Below the pieces are notes generated by a model. That model was given only the letters and a program-made list of their open reading frames with translations, made no database searches and had not been told where the DNA came from. Shown here one piece after another: positions 13,075 through 23,624 of a stretch of DNA of 58,470 bases (within the stretch, counting starts at the first letter, position 1; every line of letters starts with the position of its first letter). This DNA is from Chloromonas sp. AAM2 (taxonomy: Eukaryota > Chlorophyta > Chlorophyceae > Chlamydomonadales > Chlamydomonadaceae). The DNA lies in contig QAXH01005579.1 in assembly GCA_004335635.1 (NCBI GenBank), forward strand, positions 180 to 58,649. Direction: 5' to 3'. Position numbers and translations under genes: made by a program.

Positions 13075-15109
13075 ATGACCACCCTCAGGCGGTTTACATG
13101 CAACGATCTACTCACCTTCAACAATGTGAACCTGGACATCTTGACGGAGACTTACAACCTGCCTTTCTACCTGCACTATCTTGCGCGATGGCCAGAGTAC
13201 TGTCAGGTGTGCACGCCGATTCACCCTGAACACTACCCAATCCAATCGTGCATAGCACAGCATACAACCCAGCGTAGCCCAAACCGTGTTGCCTCCTTGC
13301 TCAGTGCCATTTGTTCAGAGCTAAGCCAGTCTATGCCCATGGTTCAAGCTTAAGAGTCACATACCTCAGTTTACTGGTCCTGTACGACCTCAAGTTGTGC
13401 TGTCCTGTCTAGTAGCTCAACTGTCACTTACCCAGTCCGTATATGCATCAGGTCACGCACCACAGGTACCGTGTGTGAACCAGCCTGTGCGCAATGGTCT
13501 TCATCACAACGATCCGGCGCCGAACACCTGAATTGAGTTGGCTGCAATATTCAAATCAGTTTATGTGTTGGCCTGTCCAGGTTGCTGAGGGCCCAGGGCG
13601 ACAGACCATGGGCTATGTGCTGGGCAAAGTGGAGGGCGAAGGAGATCTCTGGCACGGCCATGTCACAGCGGTCACAGTGAGTGACAGTGCAAGATTCAGC
13701 CTGTGTCAAACCACACAGTTGTTGCTGTCGTGCACTGCCTGTGGAAATAACAAGCTAACACAATCTGCATACAACATGCCCTCGCTGCATGCTCCGTTGC
13801 TCGGTTGTGCAACGTACTGTCGCCCCAGCATCATTCGTCCTGAACTGCCTGCATGCAACGCCCATCGTCGTATCGTACACTGTCCTGCTGCAGGTTCACC
13901 TAGCACAAGTCGAATGCAACATGCATCACAGCATGCTCCCACCATGCTCTATCCTGCGACCCTCCATCTTCTTGTCATCGTCCGTCCTTATGTGCATGAC
14001 TGCAGGTGGCCCCGGACTATCGGCGGCAGCACTTGGCTCAGAAACTGATGAATGTGCTTGAAGAGGTTACTGAAAAAGTGAGTGACCAGGCAGATGATGC
14101 AGTTGCTGCATCCTGACACCTGGTGGAACTGGACATTGCCACCAAGGCATGGGCCGCTCAACAGCCATGCCCATGCCTTGAAATACGTCCTTGCAAACAT
14201 CAGCAAGGCATTCTGTGCGTCTGTGCCCTGGGTGCCTCGTATCCCTAACACATAGAGTGGGTGTATCCCTCTCTACTTTCCAAAACTTCAGAAAGGTTTA
14301 GTGATTGACTTCTGCGACAAGTGGTTTTCTGTGAATGAAGCATAAACACACATTGTGGTATTCTATCATATTCTGTCCATCATTTTTCCCCCATATTCTG
14401 TTTAGTGCGCAGAAGCAGTGGTACTCTGCCATTTCTTGTGACCCGATGCTTGCAGGTGCACAATGGATACTTCGTGGATCTCTTTGTACGCAAGTCCAAT
14501 GCCGTGGCCATAGGCATGTACGAGAAGTTCGGATACACCAAGTATCGAGAGGTGCGTAGCAATTAATGGCCCTTCATGCTTCCTTGTGTACCAGCACGTT
14601 GCAAGTGCTCGTCTGCATTGGCTGGCCTGTCACAGGCCATAGTGTGGCGTGCGTGATAACGGCATGACCGTGTCACAGGCTGCACAACACGCGCAAGGCG
14701 TGGTTGGTTGCTGCCTCAACATGCCCCGCCAAGTGTACCGTAAATATCTGTTGAGTGCTGTCGTGCAGCTGCCCATGCCTTGTTAGGCTGATCAAGATCG
14801 AAGTCAACCAGTGATCTCTTCAAAACCCGCACTTCCGCTCTTGTCCTTGGCAAAGAATCGTGGCCCGTGCAAGGGCCACATGCCCTGTTTTCCCTGGTCA
14901 AAACTGCCCTTGTCAATTGTTACGAATGCACAGTCATCTTGCGACATGCATGCGCCAGTTGAGGTTTGCATTTTCTGCAGGTCATTGGCTACTACAGCGG
15001 AGAAGAAAACGCTTATGATATGCGAAAAGCCATGCCCAGGGATGTGCAGAAAAAAAGCGTCATTCCATTGAGCCGCCCAGTGAAACCTGAGGAACTGGAG
15101 TTTGATTGA
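13075..15109 (+). CDS. NAA20: N-alpha-acetyltransferase 20, NatB catalytic subunit
   Basis: Five exons: 13075-13206, 13581-13676, 14006-14077, 14456-14551 and 14981-15109. Lengths are 132, 96, 72, 96 and 129 nt, so all four introns are phase 0; the product is 174 residues, close to the usual size. The start MTTLRRFTCNDLLTFNNVN, then PFYLHYLARWPEY, GYVLGKVEGEG, WHGHVTAVT, RRQHLAQKLMNVLEE, MYEKFGYTKYR and YYSGEENAYDMRKA are family hallmarks in order. It is a GNAT-fold enzyme that, with NAA25, acetylates nascent chains starting Met-Asp, Met-Glu, Met-Asn or Met-Gln at the cytosolic ribosome. The usual Gly of the acetyl-CoA loop is replaced (RRQHLA), similar to plant NAA20. The C-terminal tail IPLSRPVKPEELEFD matches the family. 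Start choice is firm because the Met-Thr-Thr-Leu N-terminus is conserved. Confidence 0.96.
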
Positions 15110-15818
15110 AACAACGTTGAGCGTAGGACATGTGGGTCAATGTCAGGCAAGCGCACATCATGTCCAAGTGCTGATATGATGTTGCGTGTTTGGCCACTGG
15201 ATGTGCCTGCGCTCGGCTGACAGTGATTCTGACACTTGAGGTGTATGTTATATGTTAAGATGGGGGCACCGGCAGAGCACGTGGTATAAATGGCCCAGTC
15301 AACCCACGGAGCGTGATCAGTAGATGCAGTACACTTGTGCCAAACGGAGTTTGCGGACAGGATACCCGAGGAGTTGGCCAAGACCACTACCATCACGGTG
15401 TGTCAGAATACCTTTCACATGCATGTTGGACGGGCGTGGTACCTTGCGTTCTTGTGATCAAGCGCGTCATGTTAGTGAAGTGACTCAGCCAGACATGTTC
15501 TTGTTTGAAGGAGAAGATGTGCCACCCAAGACCAGCAGCCTCTGCCCTGTCAACGAATCCTGCTTGACCGTGACGAGTGCCCACAGTCCGCACAACCGCC
15601 ACAGCAGTCGAGTTGGTTTTGTGCCAGCGACCAGGTAACCATGGGTTGAGGGGAAAAAGATGTTTGCCAGTTCTGGGACAGTTCCTGTGCGTTGTGGCTT
15701 GTGCACAGGGGTGACACCATTGTTTGAGGAGAAGGGTCAAACGGCTGCTGGTATTTGAACAGGTTGCACCCGGAGTATGGGAATGAGCCTGGGTGCGTTG
15801 GAAAGGTCTTTTCAATGG
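15110..15818. other. Intergenic, 3' flank of NAA20 up to a gap
   Basis: No supported gene. A motif reading TTTGCCAGTTCTGGGACA lies near 15663-15680; close copies occur near 27695-27715 and 29725-29742, so this stretch contains part of a dispersed repeat. Open frames entering the gap are artefacts of the Ns. Confidence 0.5.
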
Positions 15819-15952
15819 NNNNNNNNNNNNNNNNNNNNNNNNNNNNNNNNNNNNNNNNNNNNNNNNNNNNNNNNNNNNNNNNNNNNNNNNNNNNNNNNNN
15901 NNNNNNNNNNNNNNNNNNNNNNNNNNNNNNNNNNNNNNNNNNNNNNNNNNNN
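15819..15952. other. Assembly gap (Ns)
   Basis: 134 undetermined bases. The flanks carry no recognisable gene, so the gap probably represents repeated DNA. Confidence 1.
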
Positions 15953-16094
15953 TGCGGCCCTTGCGGCTGTGACCAAAAAACTGCCTAGTCACAGTCAATG
16001 TCAATGTCTGCAGTCAATGCCGTGCATATGTGAGTCAGTAGCCTCGGACTCACTAGCGCTGTCATCACGCGCGCTGCGATCACTGCGTATGGAC

Positions 16095-16660
16095 TCAGGC
16101 ACAACGGCCACTGAACCAGCTGCGCACTGAGGGTGACCTGGTCAGGCCTAGGACGTTCAGAGCTCTCGCCCAGATGACTCCTTCATACTTGATCTCGATC
16201 TTAAGGTCCCTGATGGCCGCCCCGTTGTTCCAGGCCGCATTGCCCCGCTGCATGGCGCCCTGGTGAATGTACTTGCTGTGCCTGCTGTTGGGGACGCTGA
16301 TGCCCATCAGATGGCCAAAGCGCCGCACCCATGCGAGAAAGTCAGCGTTTGCAAGGTAGCCTGCCACCATTGCCAGTTGGATGGGGGCAGGAGGAGGCTT
16401 GGGATGGCGGCGGCGCATGGCTCTTCCAGGCCCCAAGTCCAGCTCAGCCAGCCCCTGGCCGGCAGGTGCAGCTGGAGCCGCTGTAGGTGGGCTGGGCCCC
16501 TCCCCATGACGGCTGTGGGTAGCCATGACCCTTAGCTGCTCAATGATGCCAGGCAGCCGCCCTGGGAGGTCGGGAGCCAGCTTGGGCAGGCCATCCAATG
16601 GAGAGCAGCGTCTGTGCGACGTGACGATCTCGCGTTTTGGGCAGCGACAACCTCTTGGAC
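16095..16660 (-). other. Unassigned open reading frame, possible mobile-element remnant
   Basis: A minus-strand frame stays open from about 16660 to the stop at 16095, with no clear ATG for its first part. The amino-terminal part is Cys/Arg-rich (CRCPKREIV), the middle is Pro/Ala-rich, and the last hundred residues look globular: LAMVAGYLANADFLAWVRRF, then KIEIKYEGVIWARALN. I do not recognise the family. Its place beside an assembly gap, without partner exons, makes a transposon or retroelement fragment plausible. It could also be an exon of a gene broken by the gap. Confidence 0.3.
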
Positions 16661-17161
16661 ACGCTCAATGCATTTACTGTTGCATGTTAAACACGAGGGG
16701 CATAGCGGAAGCTGCTCGGCTGGGTCGTTTGCCAATTAAGATCGGCTTTTTGGAGAAGCTCAAACCAGGTTTGGACTTTTTGCGCAGATACTCAGCGGTA
16801 ATTGAGCAAGCATGACAGCATATAGCCATCTGCGTCGCAGGGCTGAGCGATTGGCAGCCAGGGCGTCGTTAGGACCTAAATTCCAAGGGGGGGTCAAAAA
16901 CGGCCGACAAAATCGCACATTACAAGTCAAAAAATGAACGTCAACACAAACGGCTAAGCGCGGGCCGCAGAGCTAGTAAAGACGCATCCGATGCACCGAA
17001 GATGGAGCGAAATGGTGCCCTGGGTGACCAGATGACCTCTCCCATGGATTTCCCATACCCCTCAGACAATGGTGTGACCCCTGTGTGGCTTGTGTGTAAT
17101 CAGATTTATTTGACTGCGCTGTTGCACATGATAATCCCGCTGGATTGTTGGCACTGGTTGC

Positions 17162-17635
17162 GTGAGTGCGAATGGCCATGGGGCCCAGGGACACAAAGGG
17201 CTTGACGGCCTCCTCAGAGACAAGGTTGTTCGGGTCGGTGGATTTGAAAATCGCAATGCGTTGTTGACCAACAAGTTTGCGCCTGTTGGTTTGACCCGTG
17301 GTATCATCCATCAGCCGGAGCGGGCTTCCCGGCGCAGTCCGTGTATTGCGGTCTTTCTTTCGACATTGGGTCGGCCACGCTCAGCTGGTGATTTGAATGT
17401 GGCGATTGACCGTCAACTTTTGATACGACTTGCAAGTCATATCGATCAGCTGAATCAGGGCTGTGTCGCTTCTGAAACAATAACATTCAGTCAGATAGAA
17501 TGCGAATGGCAGTCAGATAGCCCGTTGCCAGCATTCGTATTCCCACCGTTGGTGTTCCGGAATGAGAATGGTTGGATCCATCCTCAAAGTCTCTCATCCG
17601 CTGCTTCCACCGCTGATACAATTGAGCGGCTGTAA
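17162..17635 (+). other. Unassigned 157-codon open reading frame
   Basis: Open on the plus strand to a TAA at 17633-17635, just upstream of the promoter of the next gene. The later part looks globular (AIDRQLLIRLASHIDQLNQG). The opposite strand is also open over part of it, so the coding strand is uncertain. It may belong to the same degenerate element as the frame at 16095-16660. No function is assigned. Confidence 0.25.
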
Positions 17636-17715
17636 CAGGCGCTGGGAAATGACTTCACAATCGGCGACATGTACTGTGCCAGCCTGTAGATACGTGCAGT
17701 TCATGTAGATACGAC

Positions 17716-17763
17716 AGCAGGACTACGGTTTTAAAGCAGGACTACGGTTGATGAGTATAAAAG
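17716..17763 (+). promoter_or_regulatory. TATA box with upstream 15-bp direct repeat
   Basis: TATAAAAG at 17756-17763 lies about 117 bp upstream of the start codon of the cell-wall protein gene. Directly before it, AGCAGGACTACGGTT occurs twice without mismatch, at 17716-17730 and 17735-17749. A perfect tandem site ending 6 bp before a TATA box is a good candidate for an activator-binding pair; that role is inference. Confidence 0.65.
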
Positions 17764-17879
17764 CAAGGCAATCTACACAGCAAGGCCACCTGACATAGTC
17801 AGGATATCATCGGACAGGCATTCCATCGCCAGGGCGATCCTTCATCGCTTGTTCTTGGTCAACGCTGGAACTCGCAAGA

Positions 17880-18920
17880 ATGATGCACCAAACTGGTGAG
17901 TCCCAAGATCACAAGCTTGTGGTGAATTGCTCGCATCTCAGTTCAATTGTCCAGTGCAGGCTCGACAGCGTGTATCTTCGGCACGCTGAGCCAAAGTTAT
18001 ACCCTCGCCGTAATGACAGAAAACTGCTGCGATTTCCTGCACATCCTGTAATTTTGCAATCCGATCCGACTGCTGCACCGGTTCCCAAAACAATGCATGC
18101 CACCGTCAGGGTACTGACGTTTGCAGTATGCGCCAGCTTTTCCACTCATTCCCGTACGTTCCAGCAATTGAGTTGTCGGCGTTCCCTATCCTTTCCGCAC
18201 GCAGGCGCCACAGTGCTGCTTCTGGTCCTCGCGCTGGCGGGTGGCATCAATGCAGACCACGAGCATGTTGAGCCGGCCTGCTCCCCACCACCCTACTGCA
18301 AGCCACCAGTCAAGCTTTCCTCCCCACCACCCTACTGCAAGCCCCCTGTCAAGGTCTCTTCCCCACCACCCTATTGCAAGCCCCCTGTCAAGGTTTCCTC
18401 TCCACCACCCTACTGCAAGCCCCCTGTCAAGGTTTCCTCTCCACCACCTCACTGCAGCCACTGCAATACTCCAGTCAAGCTTTCCTCCCCACCACCCTAC
18501 TGCAAGCCCCCTGTCAAGCTCTCCTCCCCGCCACCCTACTGCAAGCCCCCTGTCAAGGTTTCCTCTCCACCACCTCACTGCAGCCACTGCAATACTCCAG
18601 TCAAGCTTTCCTCCCCACCACCCTACTGCAAGCCCCCTGTCAAGCTCTCCTCCCCACCACCCTACTGCAAGCCCCCTGTTAAGGTTTCCTCTCCACCACC
18701 TCACTGCAGCCACTGCAATACCCCAGTCAAGCTTTCCTCCCCACCACCCTACTGCCAGCCTCCTGTCAAGGTCTCCTCCCCACCACCCTACTGCCAGCCC
18801 CCTGTCAAGGTTTCCTCTCCACCACCTCACTGCAGCCACTGCAACACCCCAGTCAGGCTTTCCTCCCCACCACCCAAGTGCAGCTCTCCTCCCCCCTGCA
18901 AGTCTCGCAAGTTGCTTTAA
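17880..18920 (+). CDS. Secreted Cys-containing SPPP hydroxyproline-rich cell-wall protein
   Basis: Two exons, 17880-17895 and 18205-18920, give 243 residues. The donor G|GTGAGT follows only 16 coding bases, and splicing in phase 1 yields MMHQTGATVLLLVLALAGG, a textbook signal peptide ending INA before DHEH. Unspliced, the frame is also open but would bury the hydrophobic core at residue 110, which argues for the intron. The mature protein is almost wholly repeats: ten units of SPPPYC(K/Q)PPVK and four of SPPPHCSHCNTPV, arranged Y-Y-Y-Y-H then three times Y-Y-H, a 126-bp higher-order repeat. Serine-triproline blocks are classic targets of prolyl hydroxylation and arabinosylation in plant and algal walls. 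The regular Cys and the CSHC element are less usual; they could crosslink or bind metal. Tyr-Cys next to Lys may also aid crosslinking. Confidence 0.85.
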   Translation: MMHQTGESQDHKLVVNCSHLSSIVQCRLDSVYLRHAEPKLYPRRNDRKLLRFPAHPVILQSDPTAAPVPKTMHATVRVLTFAVCASFSTHSRTFQQLSCRRSLSFPHAGATVLLLVLALAGGINADHEHVEPACSPPPYCKPPVKLSSPPPYCKPPVKVSSPPPYCKPPVKVSSPPPYCKPPVKVSSPPPHCSHCNTPVKLSSPPPYCKPPVKLSSPPPYCKPPVKVSSPPPHCSHCNTPVKLSSPPPYCKPPVKLSSPPPYCKPPVKVSSPPPHCSHCNTPVKLSSPPPYCQPPVKVSSPPPYCQPPVKVSSPPPHCSHCNTPVRLSSPPPKCSSPPPCKSRKLL

Positions 18921-19074
18921 GTAGCCTCCACCCGCCTCTCCTTCAACTGTCAGGTACAGTACAAGTACATCCTTCATTCTGCACCCTCACCCAGGCCAAA
19001 CAGGTGCCCAGGAGTAGCATCTTTCAGCATGCAACTGCATCGGCACTGTCATGCTCATAGATATTGATTGCATT

Positions 19075-19079
19075 TGTAA
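19075..19079 (+). promoter_or_regulatory. TGTAA poly(A)-type signal
   Basis: TGTAA, the usual chlorophyte polyadenylation signal, occurs 155 nt after the stop codon of the cell-wall protein gene. A pentamer alone is weak evidence; position and lineage make it plausible. Confidence 0.4.
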
Positions 19080-20473
19080 TCATCACCAGGTGTACCCACA
19101 AAGCAATCACTATGAATGTACGACCGGCTGACTCAGGAACTCGAAACGATTCTTGCTTCGCCTGCCATCCAATCGTCCTACTTAAGCTAACTGCCGTGTG
19201 TATACCAAGTGTGTGCTTTGCGTTTACCGTGCTGCCTGCAGGAGAGTGCCAACATGTGATGCCCCTTGCGTGCAAGAGAGGTTTGTCACGTCAACACTAT
19301 TAATTTACAACCCTTGGCTACGATATGGGCCCTAGCCCAGCGGACCGTCAAGCAAATGAATGCCGTCAGCTGCTTCACCAAATGAACAGCAATGGTTCGG
19401 TTTAGATACAAGTTGGGAAACTCTGTATGAGAAACTCGAATCGGAATCCAATTCTCTGTTTCCTTGTGCAAGAATAAGATTTGTTGCCTTCTGTTGCTCA
19501 GGGTTGGGTAAGACGGTATCCAGCCTCGTCTCTTGCATGGCCTGCTAGCGTTCGCGCTCGGTGCATGTGGCCCCCCTTGATGTAATCACTATATATGTGT
19601 ACAAGACTCGCACTGCGTGGTGTTGAAGCCAGTTGTCACGTTGCCAAACAACTTTCACCTTGCCTTTGGACGATGTGCTTCTGTGCTTTGTCAAATGTTG
19701 TGTCCAGTTGCCTGATGGCGTGCTCCTATTCTACTTGCAAAGCTGATCATACTCTGGCACCCTCAACATTAATCCTTAGGAGGGTGTTGCATTGCCCTGA
19801 GACATGGTAGCAATGCCTTGCACTTGTGTTCTGCCGCGCATCCAAGCACTGCCTGTTGACTGTGAACGCCCTCCATGTAATCCTTCTCTGATCACGTCAT
19901 TGGGAATCATCATTAGCGGGATATTGCCAACAAACACCATGTTTGACTGTGTATTCGAGCACATCCCACTATTGGCATAACCACTACCAATGCAGATTAT
20001 CTGTTGTCAGTCTGACACAACATTAAATGAACACTGGACCTTCAGCATCTCACATATATCAGCCTACATGTATACTGTGGGCATTACAGCTAGCCAGTGG
20101 AGTAGTGACTGGATCTGGAGCCAGTGCACATGTCCGACCAAAGCTCAGCTGCCGCAGGACGTGCCTCCAGAGCTTTGTTTATTGCAGTGTGATGCGAATT
20201 AGTTATGAGGGAGGCGTGTCATGGCTTCTAGCGACAGCTGAGTGGGGCAATCACCCGCTAGCCTACAATGATGCATGGGGCACAGGACCTGGGGCAAACA
20301 CCAGCCGGCAGTGGGCGAAGAATGTCAGCACGCGCTGTGCACACCACCTGTTAATTGTCGAACCAGTCCGGTTGCTGCATATATTCAAAAGTTGAACTTT
20401 GAAACGGATTGGCGTTATCTGGATTGCAGATGCGCCTTCTGCGAGGACAGACGTATTATCGCTGTTTGACAGG
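19080..20473. other. Intergenic region with a dispersed repeat copy
   Basis: No gene is supported. The segment 19486-19590 resembles 23944-24030 inside a helicase intron: both contain CTTCTGTTGCT followed by ACGGTATCC and then GCTAGC(G/A)TTCGCGCTCG. This marks a dispersed repeat family. The last hundred bases before 20474 should hold the helicase promoter and 5' UTR; no TATA box is evident. Confidence 0.5.
19486..19590. repeat. Dispersed repeat, copy 1 of 3
   Basis: Shares CTTCTGTTGCT(C/T)AG, ACGGTATCC and GCTAGCRTTCGCGCTCG blocks with 23944-24030. A more diverged copy lies near 54803-54870. No terminal repeats or coding capacity are visible. Confidence 0.55.
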
Positions 20474-23400
20474 ATGATATCGCCCGTGATAATGCTGGAC
20501 CAAGATGAGGAGGATTTGGGTGCCCATGCTGTGCGTGCGCCCAGCACCACCACCGGCACCACGCATGTTAGCGAGACAGTCATTGAGGATCAAGCCTCCC
20601 GAGCCATGCCACTCCGCGCTGTGGTCGCTGGCGATGCGGCCTCCCCTGACGAGGCCATGAGCCCCGTGCTGAGCGATGAACAGGCAAGACAAGCACACGC
20701 ACAGCCCAAGTTGCAACTCGTGCAAGCCTCAAAGTCCCAACAATGTAGCCTGTGATTACGAGGGCGGGGTGTTTTGTGAGAGGTCCAAGAGGACATGCAT
20801 ACCAGTGGGTAGTAAGTCCGGTATACATGACATTTGCTGCCTTGTCTTGGCCATGCACAGCCGGATGTTCGATTATCGTAACTAGAGTCCACTACGGGTT
20901 AGCTAGGCCGTATGAGGGAGATTCCAAGGAGGGCTGCAGGACAAGTGGTGTGCTCAGAAGGCCTGCATGGCTCCAAAAGAACATGACCTGGTTTTTGCCA
21001 CACATGGCAACACATGTGTTGGCGATGTGAGTGAAGTACCCATCAGTTGAACGTAGGTAGTCATGGGACACTTCCAAACCTGGGAGGAACGACCTTGAAG
21101 GCATGCAACCTACCTGCACATTTTGGTAGCTGTGAGCAGTTAATCCTCAGAGCAGCCATGAAACCGCCCTGATGCTTGTCTTTGTATGGCTGGCACCGAG
21201 GCCGACGCAGCATGTGTGGCGCACAATGGCGGGTAAAGTTGGGCCATGAGCAGCATGCGTAAACGGCAGAGACTGAATTGAACCCTGTCTGGGAGTCTCA
21301 TGATGGGATAATTCATGCTGGGACACTTGTTGTTCAGCTGTTTTCAGGAGAGAGTATTGGCACTTGTAAGGGATGGCAGCAACGTCTTCTACTCTGGCAA
21401 TGCCGGCACTGGCAAGTCCTTCCTTCTGAACCAGATTACTGCAGGTAACTAAACCCAGTCCTGTACGCATGTGGTGATTGCCAGGACTCACCTTGCATTG
21501 CTTGTGGCTGGATGGGCACACAAACACCTCATGTGTTTCACCGCATTTCTGGTCACAGGTGCATGGGCAGCGCTGTGAAGCTGTTGCGCTGTCGCTTTTG
21601 TGCATGAGCAAGAGGACAGGCCTAAACATCTCTGCAACTTGTGGCACAGTCCACTGCTGCTGTGTGCTGCTTATGCTGCTACAGAGCTGCGTAAGCGGTA
21701 CGGGACGCAATTTACCCAAAGGGTGGCGATCAGTGCCACCACTGGCATTGCAGCCACACACGTCCAAGGTTAGTGAATCCTGTCCAAGGGTTTATTCACA
21801 CCATGGCAGTGAGTGTGCAGCACGACTGGGAGAGCCGGCCAGGACCACTCAGCCGCTGATGCTGACTGACGACAATTTTGAGTATGTCTAGAGGCATACT
21901 CTCATCTGCTGCAGCCAGTGCGTTTTGGTGCACACTATTTCTCCCAGCCAACTTCCAGGGAGGCATCTGCAAACCTTGGGTCTGTGATAGGCGTAAGCAA
22001 GGAAGCCGAGGGGTGATATCTGGGTACACACTGCTTTCTTTAGTACACAGCTCTCCATGGTGCCAAGGGAATCAGGACTTTCGTACTTAGTAAGCGCATA
22101 AAAGGGGGTCCCAGGCTCTCTGTGTATGATAGGCAAAAGAAAGGTTGAGCAGCGCGGCTAAACCCCCAGATTGATTCCTTTTCTTGTTCGTCCAACACAC
22201 ACGCCAGTGGCGGCTATCCAGCTCCTGATGCGAGCCCTTGCAGCTCACAGCCACACACTGCAACACTGTGCCTGTTCCATGCTTGTTCAGGCACAACGCT
22301 ACACTCCGCACTCGGCGTTGGTTTCATCAACGAACATAAGGATTTCCAGGTAACCCAGTGCAGCAAAGAAATGAACACTGTGATAGTGAGCAGCAGACAA
22401 CGACGTAGGGCTTGCGTAGACTTGGGCTGTAGATGACTTGCTGGGTGGCCACTGCATCAAAACGCCGTCCGACTAATTGTGCCACCACGACTCAAACGCA
22501 ACCCAAAAGTCTTGCTGCTGGTCAACGTAGCCACATGATGTAGCTACTCGGGAGGTTCTGGTCTGAAATGTAGTAAGAACTGACTAGCTGTCAGCGTACT
22601 GCCCTGGCTAGAGGTTGTAGGAATGTCTTCCTATCTTTATTTTTGACTGCAGAGCATGTTCAAGGCCAAGGAGCGCGTCCGAGGCTACGAGGTATGTTCA
22701 GAGGTCGCAATAATAGCCCAATGCAACCTCTCCACAGTTGGAAGCCTAGAGACCATTGAATCTAGTGCGCCATCAACATCCACAGGAACTCTGGGACATT
22801 GGGACTCGAGGCTTTGTCGTGCACTTGAGAGGAGTCCTGTCTTCACCACATGCATGCACAATTCATGCTAAAGGCTGGTTGGCGCTGACTTGTTGTCACA
22901 GTGGCGTCCGCACATGCCAAATAATCCACACCCCTCTGAAGGCGTGTTCACAGTCTTCAGCATTCTCCACTGGCTGTGCCAGTACCAGTAGGCTCAAGTA
23001 AGTGAGTGTGGATTGCATCGCTTGATACTGCCTCCTGCCTGATTGCATTACAGGTGCTTGTGATTGATGAAACCAGCATGTTATCCGCTGAGATGTGGGA
23101 GTGCGTGGAGGCCAGGCTGCGAGACGTGCGGGACAACGACAGGCCAGCAGGCGGTCTGCAGCTCATTGTGTGTGGGGACTTCTTTCAGCTACCGCCTGGT
23201 AAGCCCTCCGGCGTGCAAATAGGAATAGGTGATAGGTGTAGCCGTTTGTGTGCGCAAGTTGGATTGCATGGTGTAGCACGGTGAAGTATGGCGAGTCTGG
23301 GAGGCAAGTTGAACCAGTGCTAGTATGCATGCATTGGATTTGTCACACTAGGCCAGCAGCCTGTCTCTGCTGTTACTACTGATGGCTGACAGGCAGGGAT

Positions 23401-23579
23401 GATGTAGACAAACAAAGTCTGGGAAAGGGTGTCTGGGCCTGCTTCCGCTTTGGGTCTCATTTGACCCGTTGCATGCTGCGGCCTGGCTGACCACGACGGC
23501 CAATGGGATGGCGCGGAGTCATGACAAGTAATGAAAACTCCCAAGAGAGGTCAATTCCCTCATGTCTTGATAACGTGCT

Positions 23580-23624
<45 letters not shown>

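Noticed and set aside
15393..16004. Open frames running through the N gap
   Set aside because: Length is inflated by undetermined bases; no domain on either side.
17880..18920. Unspliced 346-residue version of the cell-wall protein
   Set aside because: The segment 17896-18204 has a strong GTGAGT donor and CGCAG acceptor, and removing it in phase 1 places a clean signal peptide at the N-terminus. The unspliced form has none.
18186..18977. Antisense open frame of 263 codons with regular WWGG repeats
   Set aside because: It is the complement of the SPPP repeat gene; regularity follows from the sense repeat. It has no splice or promoter support.
22756..23001. Extra helicase exon reading ELWDIGTR between 22691 and 23054
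   Set aside because: It lacks a usable donor, and the direct join GYE-VLVIDETSM is in phase and matches the usual spacing before Walker B.
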